From Saccharum officinarum (taxonomy: Eukaryota > Streptophyta > Magnoliopsida > Poales > Poaceae), in contig CM036215.1 in the NCBI GenBank assembly GCA_020631735.1, forward strand, positions 13,852,346 to 13,916,345: a stretch of DNA of 64,000 nucleotides. The letters run 5' to 3'. The position numbers and the translations under genes are program-made. The notes below the pieces were generated by a model. It had not been told where the DNA came from. It saw only the letters and a program-made list of their open reading frames with translations, and ran no database searches. Positions 22,539 through 35,300 of this stretch are shown here, one piece after another; the first letter of the stretch is position 1; each line of letters begins with the position of its first letter.

Positions 22539-24225
22539 TGTTGGCATTTCTTAGCGTCACCACCAAGAGTAGGGACGGGGTCTACCCTCAGCAGCGGCAC
22601 CAGAAATGCTAGGGAGTTGGCATTCCCTAGCACCACCGCTAGGACCTGAAGGATTCGAATGACAACACCAAGGAACGCCAACTCGATAGGTCATTACATT
22701 TACAGATGTTATTCGCAAGCGCACGAATCTATCATTGTAGCATTTCACCCGAAAGTATTCAGGTTATCGTTATTTATATTTTTCCCAAAGGAAGGCAATG
22801 GTAACAAATATTCTGTCATGAGTATGAGCAAAGCAGACATGCATGCATACTATCTAAATGATCATATAGGGATAAAAACAGTTGTAGTATAGATAGTGGA
22901 TACACACGTACTTCCAGTAAGAGACTCCACACTCAAGGATAAAGAATAAAAGAATATCCTAGTCAGGAGTGGATGGTTCTAATACAATTAGATTGCTATG
23001 AGCTAAGTTATCATACATGTACACAAAATAGATCTAGGTATGTGTGAGATGGATCGGGAGGCCACTGAGTACTGGTCTAACAACCTCATGTGACAATTTA
23101 CGTACTCCTACACCGTGGCCGAACATGGGAGATTTCAAGGGACGGACAGGGCTGTCACCACCTACCGCCTACCCCTCAACCGTGGGACATGAAATGCATC
23201 CACCTGCCACTATACACCCGAGCACCCCACCCGCATATATAATGACCACCCAAATCCCCCTGGGTCCCCGACCCTACGGATCGACATGTAAGAGACTTGG
23301 GCGTACCCTAAGGCATGATGAACCACCACCCCCTCACACAAATAGTTCTACGAAAGCTCTAAGCCAACTTAGCATATACATGATATGTAAACTATAGATT
23401 AGTCTAAATACACATATAAGCTAAGTAGACTACACATAGCCAAGCATGAAATGAACATGATATATGGACTATAGACTAGCACACATATCAAGAACATGTC
23501 AAAATGACTACACTCTAGTTCATAGCAACAACTATATGAATTGAATAAGAGCATGACTATATGGAAGAGTTGATGAAAAGTGGAACACTTTATTCTCAGC
23601 AAATCCTCCAAGGAGCCAAGCTCTCCTTGTAGCTTCTCTACTCCTCTCTTCTACTTTCCTACTCTAATCCTAAGCTAAAGAAGAGAGGTGGAGGAAGGTG
23701 GAGCTCCTTGAGCTAAGTGTTGTGTATTGTGTTGTGTGTGTAGGGGTCTCCCCTTCTTATATAGGGCTAGATGAAGTCAGTTCTAGAGCGAATATTCATC
23801 GGTTCTAGAGCGAATATTCACCAGCGCGCCCCCACACTGTCCTCCTCTATCATAAATGTGCCGACACGAGCAAGATGGGGCCAAGTGACAGAGAGCGGGG
23901 TGCGCCCGCGCCCAGGGTGGCCTGGCCTGGCCCTGTCTTCAATTGGTCAGTTGTCCTCTGGGCCTCCAATTCGGTGACATGGTGGGCTAGCCCGGTTGTG
24001 CTCGTTTCTTTGGCCTTCTTTCCCTTCTTACAAATGCGATTTCCCAAATGGCACCTTTCTGTTATGTTTCAAGTGTTTCCAGCTTTTGTTTCTACACTTA
24101 TATCATTTCTACTGGTACAAGTGGAAACATGTCAGTAGCACAGGTATATGTGTGTATGAATGTATATTTTTCTCTTTTTTGGAATTATGTTGGTGGTATA
24201 GATGTGTCAATAATGACCGTCAACA
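22539..24225 (-). repeat. 5' LTR of Athila-like element 4
   Basis: On the minus strand it begins TGTTGACGGTCATTATTGAC (at 24225) and ends AAATGCCAACA (at 22539), followed by the primer site. It is 1687 bp and non-coding; the ORFs on both strands are incidental. To its right the sequence continues as the ORF1-like gene of element 5, into which element 4 was inserted. ACTGG (24226-24230) is the expected duplication, but its partner is outside the window. Confidence 0.8.
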
Positions 24226-24230
24226 ACTGG

Positions 24231-25773
24231 CAGTGTTGGTGAAGTGTGTTCTGAATCTCCTATTGTCCTTCCTTTATGGTGGTGAGCCTGGTGTCAAAAC
24301 GAGCATGCTCTATTTGCTGCTCATGATATCCCATGGATGGTGGATGATGGCCCATGCCTTGATCATGCAAGCCTATGGGGTGGTCGTGGAATCCATGAGC
24401 GGAGAAGGACATATGTCCTCCCTAGAAGCCACTGAGACCTCCTCATAATACTACCGCTCATAGTAGTCAAAATTACCGTCCTGCCATTGCCTGCTTGAGC
24501 CCTGCTACCAAGAACTCTCCGAATGATGCGGAGAAGGTTGCTCCCGCCTAGCATGTCCAAGTTGGTGCATACGGGAAGATCCCGGCTGGTCCCAGCCTGC
24601 ATGCTGAGGATGGTGCACCTGGGAAAGTCTTGCTTAATCAAATCCTATGTAGCTGGTGAAGGCAGGGCCTTCTAGAATAGGGTCTTTTCCACGGTACCGA
24701 GGCTATGGGTTGCGAGTGATCCTCATAGAGGCACTCCTGTGAGGTGCTTCCTCCTTCCTCTACAAGTCAAAAACAAAAGAATCTACCGCATATAGACTAA
24801 GGTTCTGGTCTGGTAACGGGAACTCGTTCATGTAGTCCATATACATCATGACTATTTTCCCATTCTTGCCCTTCTTTAGCATGTGTGCATGATTAAAATA
24901 TCCATAATCAATAATACAACAGGAGGTGTTAATGTATGTAACAGAAGCGTTTTCTAGCAAGCCCAAATTCTTGGCTATGTAGGTGACCAAAGAAGTACAC
25001 CCAACATCTCCCTTAAGTTTAGGAATTTCCGTCCATTGTGTCATCATAAATTTCACAAGGGAAACCTTCTTTCTCTTGACCATAGCATAGAGCAATTTTA
25101 ATTCATCAGTCCTAACCGTGCGGAAATCATTTCTAGAAAAAAAGAAAATCCTAGCCATTTGTGCATGAACCACAAAGTAGGGTGGTGAATGTCATTAGTG
25201 AAAGGGTGGTGGCAAACAATTTCTTTTGAAATCTCCATCCAAAATTTATTCATATCAAAGTTTTTTATGACCGAGTCTACATCAACTGTGCATTGGGCAG
25301 GGAACCCTAGGAGTCCACTAAAGTTCTTCCAGGGAATAGAAAATTCTTTCTCGAAAAGCCTAAATGAAACTTCTGAGTCAGTGGTTTTTAAAGTGCATAA
25401 ATATTCAATAGTCAAAAGCTTGCACCCCTGCTCATTAATCTCCCATGCATCCTCCCATCTTATGGCCTTAAAAATGAGATCAAATTTAGAGTCCATACCT
25501 ATGGCCTAGAGTAGAGCTGGATCGAAGAAAGGAGTGAGGATGAAATCCTGAGCCTTCAGCTTCTTGTGGATCTCCTTCTCCCTATCATCCCAGAGCTTGA
25601 GCTGCTTATCTTGCAGAAGAACGTGCCTCTCCCGTGAGGGTTGATCAAGACGATGATCCACCAGCAGTGGGAGATGGAGGATCAACCTTCATGTCAGAGG
25701 CTGCCCATGATGAAGAGCTTCTTGTGGATCGAAATGACACCGCACGCCTGATCTTGCCGACATGCTTGCCCAT
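24231..25773 (-). pseudogene. ATHILA ORF1-like gene (element 5), broken
   Basis: The start is the minus-strand ATG at 25771-25773, five bases after a good 3' splice site (TTTTGCAG). The readable parts are the segment with MDSKFDLIFKAIRWEDAW, FEKEFSIPWKNFSGLLGF and HPFTNDIHHPTLWFMHKW (25496-25150) and, in another frame, the segment with VKRKKVSLVKFMMTQWTEI (25140-24760). A Gly/His/Arg-rich tail continues to 24231, where element 4 interrupts it. This resembles the plant family named Athila ORF-1, of unknown function. A TAG near 25505 and a frameshift near 25150 break it. It lies on the same strand as the gag and protease of element 5. Confidence 0.6.
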
Positions 25774-26702
25774 CTTCCTGCAAAATGAGACAAAAACACC
25801 ACTCGTGGAATAGGATTAGGAAATCAAAATGTTAGTGGTTATCTGTCCAAAAGTGAGTCATCTAGGGGGTTAGTCATCCAAGGTATCTTAATGAATATTT
25901 TAATAAATATGTTGGCATGACTTCACCCTAGTTCTTTTTAATTTCCTCTCTCAATTTGGACAGCACTAACACTCTTAAATTCTATTTCCTTTGCTCAAAT
26001 TTTTGCAGCACCTCTCCAACTTTCTCTCAAGATTTCAGAACTACCACACTCAAACTTTCTCACACTTCTACTCACTCCAATACTACTCAACTCAAGAGAA
26101 TTTCAACTATGAAACATGGGACTGGATTTTCGAGCTTGGAATGGTGAAATGCAGTTGCGAGTGAGGCCAAGAGTAGCCAGGAGAAGCAACATTTATAGAG
26201 GGCACAGGGAGAGGCCAGGCGGCCTAGTGGTGGGGCTGACCGGCCCCACAGGTTGGCCAAATGGCCTCTCCATTTCCTGGTGCCTCCTTTGCTTCATGGT
26301 TAAGTAAATAGTCACGCTCTTTTGGTGGAGATATGCTCTGGACGGTGCAGAGTGAAGGAAGGTGAAGATATGTTGGTGAAAAGAGAAGATATAGAGGTGA
26401 TGGTGATGGGTAAGTGAAGATGGAGGTGATGGTGGTGGGTCCCACATGTCTGTGGGTCCCCCATATTTCTACCTTGTACATGTATAAAAATGCAATACAA
26501 AATTACTTTTGTGAAACTATGAAATATATATAAGAAGATGAATGATGGAATTTTTGTATTTTTATGTCTCCATAGTAAATATTTCTTATGGGGTTTTTAT
26601 GCTTCGTAAAAATTATTTACATGGGGCTTGAATTTTTAGTATGCCATGATGAGAATTTTTATTTCATTTTTCTAATGCAAGTTTTGAAAATATGCCAAAG
26701 TA
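25774..26702 (-). other. Intergenic region with possible internal promoter, element 5
   Basis: No protein is recognisable. On the minus strand a TATA-like CTCTATAAAT (26200-26191) is followed by about 400 bp of leader-like sequence and a 3' splice site just before the ORF1-like ATG. The right part, 26470-26700, is AT-rich. The layout suggests a separate transcription unit for the ORF1-like gene. Confidence 0.4.
26191..26200 (-). promoter_or_regulatory. Possible internal TATA box, element 5
   Basis: CTCTATAAAT on the minus strand lies 420 bp upstream of the ORF1-like start codon. It is within the element rather than in an LTR. Supported only by motif and position. Confidence 0.35.
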
Positions 26703-26879
26703 AAAATATAATGTAAGAAGTAAATATGGATAACAACCGAGTTACCTCCCGGCGAGGGTTCGGAATTTTGAGTCCGCCGAATAGGACTTCTCCATTCGGG
26801 TTTATTCTTTGGGTGTATCCTTCGGTCCCGGAGATGGAGACCTTGATACTTGTTTCTCAAGACATTCTAAATTGGAGCA

Positions 26880-27461
26880 TTATTCCGATCTTGGTTTGAA
26901 AGCGAATCGCTCTTCCTTTCCATTAATATGGAATTTAATTTCTCCAGCTTTGACATCAATGTGCGCATTTGTAGTGCTCAGGAAGGGTCTCCCAAGAACG
27001 AGGGATGTCTTCATGTCCTCCTGCATATCAAGTACTACAAAATCCATAGGAACGAAAAAGTCTCGTATTTTTACCAAAATATTTTCGATGATTCCTGCAG
27101 GGTAGCGAACCGATTGATTGGCTAGTTGTAAGCACATTGATGTTGGTGTGAGTGCTGAGTAGTTGAGTTTGTCAGAGACTTTCTCGGGCATGACACTGAC
27201 ACTTGCTCCAAGATCGCATAATGCATTCTTAAAGTTCTAGCTTCCAACCGAACAATCAATAGTGGGACATCCTAGGTCTTTCTTCTTAACAGGTGAAGTA
27301 TTTAGGATGGCCGCACTACACTCCTCTGTTAGCTTAATTACCTCAGTGGAGGGTAATGGTCTTTTGTTGTTGAGGATGTTTCGAAGATACTTCGCATAGG
27401 TAGGTACCTGTATGGCATCTAGCAACAGAATATTGATATATAACTTTTGAATTACCTCCAC
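26880..27461 (-). pseudogene. Aspartic protease domain of Athila-like element 5
   Basis: Two adjacent minus-strand stretches make one protease: KKKDLGCPTIDCSVG (up to 27239), then the active site CDLGASVSVMPEKVSDKL, VKIRDFFVPMDFVVLDMQ and TSLVLGRPFLSTTNAHIDV. A stop at 27237-27239 separates them. The helix-capping LGRPFL motif and DLGAS active site are intact. As in element 4, no RT follows, so both are gag-protease-only Athila relatives. Confidence 0.82.
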
Positions 27462-27551
27462 AAACTTACCATACTACTTATCCATTTTGGCTTTCTAATT
27501 TCTGCATGGAAACATTAGGAAAGTAGTGTCATGAAAATCTTGTTGTAACTC

Positions 27552-28742
27552 TCACTCTTGTGGGCCAACTTGCTCAACTTTGTCCTCCTTCTTCTCCTCT
27601 TCTTGCACTACCACTGATGTCCTTCCTGTTCTTCTCGGATATGACGGATCATGAGTAGACTTGCCTCCTCTTATGGTTATGGTGTTGACCTTCTCAAGGT
27701 TAGTAGCAAAAGGCAGAGCAGTAGCCAACTGGGCTAATTGTGATTCTATCTTTTTATTATAGCTAAGTTGTTCTTTTATGGCAGAAGAAAAACTATCTAT
27801 TTTTGTATTTATGTTTTCTAGGACCTTATCATTAAAAGCAAGCCTTTTGGAAATACTCTCATTAATCCTGGCTAGTTCTAAGATTAAGTCCCTCAAGGTT
27901 GGTTGCTTGGAGTTGGAAGAATTATAATAATTACCTGGGTACTTACCATGGTAAGTCAACTATTGTTATTGATTCCATCTTTGTCTCTGTTGTTGTGGGG
28001 CAGAATTGTTGATGATGATGTTTGCATCCTGCAGATATTCAGGGAATTCAACCCCTAAGTATTCTCCACATGTATTTTGAGCATTGAATGCATCTTGAAT
28101 GGTCTGACGATCTTTCTTGTAATTGTCTCGCTGTTAGAGCCAATTCAATAGTACATCCATCTTGGTTGACAATGCACACACCTCTTCTAGTACTTCTTCA
28201 CTCTTATTGCATAATTGAATGTTGCATGATGACCAGCCTTGATTAGAGGCTATCTTTTCCATAAGAGTTTCAACTTTTTCAAGGGTGAGTGACATGAATG
28301 ATCCTCTAGCAGTGGCATTGAGTTGTTCATGAGATTTCTGAGTTAATCCATGGTAGAAACTTTGCATTAGCAACCAATCTTCTATTCCATGGTAGGGACA
28401 ATCTAAAACATATTCTTGAAAATGTTCCCATGTTTCTAGAATGGTCTCTCCTTTCTGCTGTTGGAAATTTGAAATCTTTCCTCTTAAGGCATTGGTCTTG
28501 CCTATAGGGAAGAACTTTTCTAGGAAGGCTTTTGAACATTTTGCCCATGTATTGATGTGATCTTTGTTGGTGTAGAACCACTGCTTCGCTCTTCCCACAA
28601 GTGAGAATGGAAATAAGAGAAGTAGTATGATGTCTTGGGCAATGTCCTTGATGACGACTGTGCTACATATCTCCAGGAAATTCTGACGATGAGCACTAGC
28701 ATCTTCATGTGCCTTTCCACTGAATGCGGTAGCTTGCACCAT
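27552..28742 (-). pseudogene. Gag of Athila-like element 5
   Basis: The Gag core is open from 28742 to 28134 (KQWFYTNKDHINTWAKC, FFPIGKTNALRGKISNFQ, YHGIEDWLLMQSFYHGL, ATARGSFMSLTLEKVE). After stops between 28134 and 27959 a second open part (27959-27552) contains a heptad-like segment (NESISKRLAFNDKVLENINT) and an acidic/Lys tail. Between them, where element 4 has a CCHC zinc knuckle, I read only a single Cys (NTCGEYLGVEF), so the knuckle is absent or degraded. Confidence 0.8.
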
Positions 28743-29049
28743 GTGATGAGGCTTGGCTTGAGCTCAAACTCAAGATTGTCGTTCTGAGCGTTGGTTAGTG
28801 CGAATATTCTCAGTGCTTGGAGCAGAGAACTCACGTAGAGTCTTGTTAGCCACAACTTCAGAAACTAGTGTTGAGCTTCCTCTTGATGTGGTTGATTCTG
28901 ATTGATGGAATTTGTTGAATCACAACCAATCCTGCAATACCCAGTATAAAATATGAACAAAGACAAACAAGGGTAAGCCTGCTAAAGCAAAGGTTATGAT
29001 TTTATCAATAAGTATTTATTTGATCAATTCTCTTTAGCTATGTGCCATT

Positions 29050-29066
29050 CCCCAGCAACGGTGTCA
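29050..29066 (-). other. Primer binding site (tRNA-Asp type), element 5
   Basis: Minus strand TGACACCGTTGCTGGGG, eight bases inside the LTR. It is a two- or three-base variant of the Athila tRNA-Asp primer site. Confidence 0.75.
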
Positions 29067-29074
29067 GAAATGCT

Positions 29075-30525
29075 TGTTGTCATTTCTTAGCATCACTCTT
29101 TACTAAGTTGTCATCCCTAGCATGATGCTAGAAATGAGTTGTTGGTAATTATTGTTGACACTTGTAAACTCAGAGATAATAAAATTAAAAGTAAAGTATC
29201 CGCAAGCGCACATATAATATACCATTGTGGCATTTCACCCGGGAGTATGCCAGGTATCGTTATTTATATTTAATCCTTAGGAAATAGCAATGGAGTTGAG
29301 TCAGCATAGAGATATTGACAAATATGTATACTTATGATAAAAACCACTCTTATGCTTTAGCAGGGGTAAGTCAAGGGATAAATAAATAATAAATGTAAGG
29401 TAATAATGGCATTCCAGAGATAGAAATTGAGACTCATAAATGTAGTATGGCTATGCAGGAGATTCGTTAAGAGCAAAAGATTTCTAAGTCATTCCATATT
29501 TACTAAGTCTTTTGTACACCCAAGTATACACACTCTCATCTATAGTATAACTAACTTTGGATCTATGTATAAGGAACATTACGAAGGAAGATCAAGAACA
29601 TAGCTTGTGTCCCATCGCAATAACTTTCTATGTGCTCTACAAACGGGGAGTGGACTACAAAGGACTCAACGGGAGTCACATTCGTGATCTACCATATGAC
29701 CTAGAGTGCAGAATGCATTCGCAGGCAAACAATATCTAAGCACCATGCTTACATATATGTTGACCACATAACTCTCTCGAGAACTATATGCATATATTCA
29801 TCATCAATTATAACTATATCAAGCATACAACTAGAGCAAACTAGGAACATAATAAATAGCAACATAATATTGAAGTAGCACAAAGTCATAAATATAAGAG
29901 ATACAATGGCTATACCAGTCTTCAGATGGCAAATTCGGAATCCTGAGCGATAGCCCAAACTCTACTTGAACCTTGCTAGCTAGCCTATACTAGAACCTTG
30001 AAGAATTAGAGCTCTATTCTCTTCGGTCTAAAAACCCTAATTTCTAGTCTACTCTTGACTTATGACTTGATGATGAGGGAGGGGGGCAAGGGCTATATAT
30101 ATAACCGGAGCATCCAATGTGAGCCATTGAATCAAACCAACTTAAAGGACAGCATAGATGCATCCTTGGAGGCGGTGGGGAACCGACATATGAAGGAGGC
30201 TGATAGGTGGGTCCTCTAAGGGCTGGGTGGCCTCTAGGTGGGGCCAGCCATCCCCACCTAGCAGTGGTTTGGCCCCCACTTCGGTGTGGAGTCCTTTCAA
30301 ATCTTCTAGAAACTTTGGTGTCTGTTTCACCACAGATAAGCGTGATTTTATTTGACGATTTGATCCCCCTTCACGGTTTTCTTGATAAACCCTGCTGAAA
30401 ACACAAATTCACCAAAACTTATGGAAATTATTAGTTTAAACCCCTAAGTCTATGTTGGTGATTATTTTCATGCATTTATTCAAGTTAAGTTGATGGTTCA
30501 TGATGAATGATAAGTACCGTCAACA
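29075..30525 (-). repeat. 5' LTR of Athila-like element 5
   Basis: On the minus strand it begins TGTTGACGGTACTTATCATT at 30525 and ends AAATGACAACA at 29075. It is 1451 bp. It interrupts the C-terminal (DUF4216-like) part of the CACTA transposase, which continues from 30526. Its 3' partner lies left of the window because younger insertions displaced it. The small ORFs inside are not genes. Confidence 0.8.
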
Positions 30526-32078
30526 TTGATGCGGGTCACAACCAACTTGATCTTCTTTGGATGATCGATAAAGAGTGAGAGCTCAGCATAGTTGTTGTAT
30601 TCTTTGGGGCTCTGGACTCCATCAACTCCCACAATCCTCTGCTTTCCGAACACAACCACGTGCTTTTTGCTTTCTTTGGGCATCGGCCAGTAGGCTGCTT
30701 GCGTGCAGCGGCTTGCTCGTACCCACTGATCTTCTTTGTAGCCGACACTTTGGAGCTCCATAGTGGTTAGCCCATAGTCGTCCATGACAACCACCTTTGG
30801 TTTGACCCACTAGCACCAGAAGACAGCTAACTGTAGGTCATCGCCGTAGTCAAGTTCCCATATCTCTTCAATCTGCCCAAAGTATGTCTTGGTCTGCCCC
30901 GTTGACTCGTCGATGCCCTCATATCGAACACCACTATTCTACGCCACGCTCTTCTTGTCCTTCTCCTTTGTGTGGAACTTGTATCCATTGATGTCATACC
31001 CTTGCCATGTGGTGATTTGGGTGGATGGGACAGACGCAAGCCTCGCTTCATCGGACTCTCCATGGGGTATGTCCTGCAGCTCTTTAATCCATGTCGTGAA
31101 ATAGATCTTGTGCTATTTTTGGACCCATGCCTCCTTGTGTTGTCCATCATGAGTGATACGGATCTCCTCCAGGTGCTTGTCAACATATGGTTCCATAACC
31201 ACTAGCTGATTGAGAACGTTGTGATGAGCTTCTTGCACCATTTCGTATTGTACATCAGTGCGTACTTCCTCCCCATGCAACCCATTCTTGAGGTTCTACC
31301 TTTGTGCCGAGGGATGGGTAGGCCAATCGCCCTTCCATCCTAGATGTACCTAGTGCAGCAGTTAACAGCCTCCTCGGTTGTGTATGCCCTGATCATAGAA
31401 CCCTCTGGGTTGGCACGGTTAAAGACGTATCTGTTGAGGGTCAACATGAACCGCTTGTACGTCCACATTTGGTGCAGGAACATGGGGCCTAGTTCCTGTA
31501 TCTGATCAACCATGTGCATCATGAGGTGTGGCATAATATCAAAAAATGATGGCGGGAAGCACATCTCTAGCTAGCAAAGAGTCTCCACGATGAACTATTT
31601 TAGGCTAGGCAGCTTAGCTTCATCGATGACCTTCTGTGTGATGTAGTTGAAGAAGTAGGACATGCGTGTGATGACCATCTTCACGTACTCTGGACTAATA
31701 GAACTTATCACAATTGGAAGGAACACCGTGAGCATGACGTGACAGTCATGTGCGTTAAAGCTAGTTAGTGTGAGGTCCTTCATCGACACTAGGCTCTTGA
31801 TGTTGGAAGAGAAACCGGTCAGCACCATGACACCCCTAAGCCACTGGCACATGGCCCTCTTCTCATCTCTCGTCAGGTTGTAGCTCGCACCCGGAAGGTC
31901 GACTTTCCCGCTCTGCGTCACCGGTGTCGGGTAAATTTAGGTCCTGATGTCCTAGTTGACAAGATCCATCCATGACTTCATACCATCCTTCATCTTAGTT
32001 TTGATGTCTAGCAATATGCTAATAGTGCTTTCGAAGACATTCTTCTCGAGGTGCATGCAGTCGATGGCATGGTGCATA
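30526..32078 (-). pseudogene. CACTA transposase C-terminal part (DUF4218 and DUF4216 regions)
   Basis: From right to left one reads HHAIDCMHLEKNVFES, VDLPGASYNLTRDEKRAM, LTSFNAHDCHVML, LPIVISSISPEYVK (31921-31595), then CFPPSFFDIMPHLMMHMVDQ and NRANPEGSMIRAYTTEEAV (31564-31340), then TTWQGYDINGYKF, GQIEEIWELDYGDD and VDDYGL-like text with HVVVFGKQRIVGVDGV (31190-30560). This is the conserved C-terminal half of En/Spm TNP2-type proteins; the HDCHVML and PPSFFD blocks are diagnostic. Several frameshifts separate the pieces. Confidence 0.87.
32074..32078. repeat. Left target-site duplication of element 6 (GCATA)
   Basis: GCATA precedes the LTR start TGTTGGCAG, and ACGTA (47100-47104) follows the other end. 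They differ by two transitions. With an ancestral GCGTA the CACTA reading frame runs correctly across the joint (...ELDT-HHAIDCMH...), which supports the assignment. Confidence 0.65.
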
Positions 32079-32336
32079 TGTTGGCAGTCCTTAACTCTAA
32101 TTTCTAACCACCAATTAAGATATAAAAAGAGGAGAAATTAAAAATCTTAATCACATATGCATTTACTATTAACCAAGTTCCACATGTATTTGGAGAACAT
32201 TAATTTACAGGTCACAAACATAAATACATGGAAGATTTCACCGAAAGGTTCTTTCTAACGCAGATTTGCACAAAAGAATAAGGGAGACGCCCACCAAATC
32301 AACTCAAAATGGGCAAAGCACCCTGGGCGAGCAACC
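32079..32336 (+). repeat. 5' LTR of element 6, first piece
   Basis: It matches 45869-46126 of the 3' LTR (CCTTAACTC ... GGGCAAAGCACCCTGGG), then is cut by solo LTR A. CAACC at 32332-32336 is the left duplication of A. Confidence 0.88.
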
Positions 32337-35300
32337 TGTCATGGAACCATCAAAATTATAAGAGCACAAGTACAAAAAATAATCACCGAAGTGATCAAAT
32401 TCTCACACTTGAGCCCATATAACTCCGGTAGTCCAATGAAATCACGAGGGATTTCAAACCAACCAACATACAAGCCAAGATCGTAGTGATTCAACATAAC
32501 AAGTCACATGTTACATCCATTTCACAAGTAATTCAATATACATTGGAGTTCAACATAGTTATTACAACTTAAGTTGAAAAGTAGCGGAAGCAAAGTAATT
32601 TGAAACTAACATTACTCTTATTTCAAATACATGACAGTACCAAGGTCAACTTCCAACAAAAGCATTGGAGACAAGATAACCAAGAAGGATCATGCCCATG
32701 ATCACACTCTACCACGATGGCAGGAGCCATCCAATTCTTGCAGTAGCCATGATACATCACAACCTGCAACAAGTGGGAATAAAACCCTAAGTATGAGAAT
32801 GTACTCAGCTAGACTTACCTGTCATAAACCAGAAATAAAGTGACACTAAGGAGTATGCAAGGCTGATATCAGTGGGGCTAGCTTGATAACATTTTGCATA
32901 AAAGCTTAGTGCAGATAAGTAATCATTTAAGGCTTAAGCATCAAGTTAATCATCATGAACCTGTCATCTAGATTAGCACCTGTACTACAGCAATCACTTT
33001 ATTAGGAGCAAACAATATTAACCATAGCAGGTATAATAAGGCCATATCATCATCATCATTCTTGAACCATCAAGTTATTTAGTGAGATCTACGTAGGAGA
33101 TAATCTCGTTAAGTTCTCACTATCCGGGAGAGACGGTGACTCAAATCAAATTACAACTCAGCTGAGGGGGTATTCCTAACACTCACCTGGCAAACCCCGC
33201 TAAAGGCAGCCGTAGATCACCTTTGGTACAACTCAGGAACCAAATTCGTGAGTTCGATCAGCGCCAGCACTCTCAGGGATTACCCTTCTGTCATGATATT
33301 CAGGACTTTTAAATCACCTGCCCTTGGACTCACGCCTACGGCTCCCTTCTGAGGCACACTTTATACTTATTGACTTCCGGCCTGAGTTGAGCTACTCGGC
33401 TTCATGTTCAGTCACCAAACCCGACCAACTAAGTGTTAGGCATGCATTCAACATGAACATGGAAAGGCTCCAAGAATCGGTCCTTAATCGACACAGACAG
33501 GGATAGATCCACACCCAAGATTTCCATGCCTTGTTGCTTCACTATCATCATCCCGCTCGATCTCATTTTATTTCATTAACATAAGGTTTTATTCCACGAT
33601 AGCAAATATAGCCAACTATGCCAAATATATCCCTAAAGCTCGCAGGTGACAGGGGATCACCTGACTTCTACCGATTAAAGTAGGGCTAAGCAATTACTCG
33701 AACCTGAACCTAAATAGGATTCAAGGTATACTTTCTAGACAAGGATGAGATATATATGCAGCAAGTGTTTTCATCTAACACCTATCACGTAAAGCAACAA
33801 TACATATAACATATATACTCAATTGTATTTTTAGAAATTAGGAGGCCTATAATGCTCTGGGGCCTGCTTGGGATCTGACACTAAGTCAGTGTTTGTCAGA
33901 CACCACTCGCCGAGTATTTCTATCTTCGGGGTAGTTCCACCAAACACCGTCTTCGAGTTTGGCTCCAACACCACATCCTTCACACGTTTCAGCTAGCGTA
34001 CCTAAATGAGGTGCAACAATGCATATGTATTAATACATAGAAATATCATAAACAACCAGTTATGCAAGCACACCAAGTTCAATATAAGCACCTAGAACTA
34101 TGTAACTTAATCATCATTAAAGTACAACATAGGAGATAATAAGGAAATCAATCATGACCAAGTCACACATGATCTCAGGTGTACCAACTTAGTTTCATCA
34201 AAGCTATGAGTTACACTTAGCACCACACAAATATGGCAAAGTGAATCAAAGCACTAAAACTAGAATCTGCCACTTTTTGGACATCAGAACAACAGCTAAG
34301 TAATTTAATCATAACTGGAGATCTACAACTCCAAAAGACATGTGACAAGACATTCTGGAAATCTTATGAAATTTTCTACATTTAATTTATAATCATTATA
34401 GCATAATTCCAAAGTTTAACATATTGAATTTACACAAACACAAAAACTGGTCTAACAAGACAGAGAGCAAGCAATTCTGTAACCCAACTTTAAACAGCTA
34501 TAACTCCTAAACTACTTAGCCAAATGCCACCAAATTTTAATAGTATCTATATAAATAAATTATCTACAAATTTTGTATACACAAGTTTCACAACAAAGCA
34601 TATTATCATAAAGAACTTGCTAAGTTCTCAGATCTGTCCAAAAACCTTATTTGCAAGAAATAAATAATAACTTATGTTGCAAACATATAAATGCACAAAA
34701 CCAACTTTACCAACATGTCACACATTACTTATGAACACCACAAAACATAGTGTTCATTCCTAAATAATTTCTTTTAATGTATTTTCTTAATTTATTTAGA
34801 TAATTAGGTGGAATTATGAACACATATCAAAAGTGTACAATAAATTCTACTAACATTACAGCGGCCTACATATCCTCCCAATAGTCTACTATATAAATTT
34901 CATACCATTTGAGTAAGCATAGCAACCTCTATGAAAAAGACAAATGGCTATTGCAAGAAATCATGTGAGAGCAAGATACACTAATAACTCACTCATACAG
35001 CAACCAAAATTCATAAAATTTTTACCATACATTAAATATCATATGAGTAGCATGCCACCAAAATTTCACTTTACTTGGAGCCCTACAACTGCAGTTATGA
35101 AAAAGACAAATTCAACTAGCATTAAAACCTAACTGCATAAATCTATTTTTATAGAGAAAACTTTAAACTAAAATATGTCATATTATAGTTCCACTGCATA
35201 GACAATTTCACAAGGATTCCAAAAAGTCCTCATTTGCTATTTTATGACTTTTCTACGGCTTATTATGATTTTCCAAAGTTCAGCCATTTAAATGTAATAA

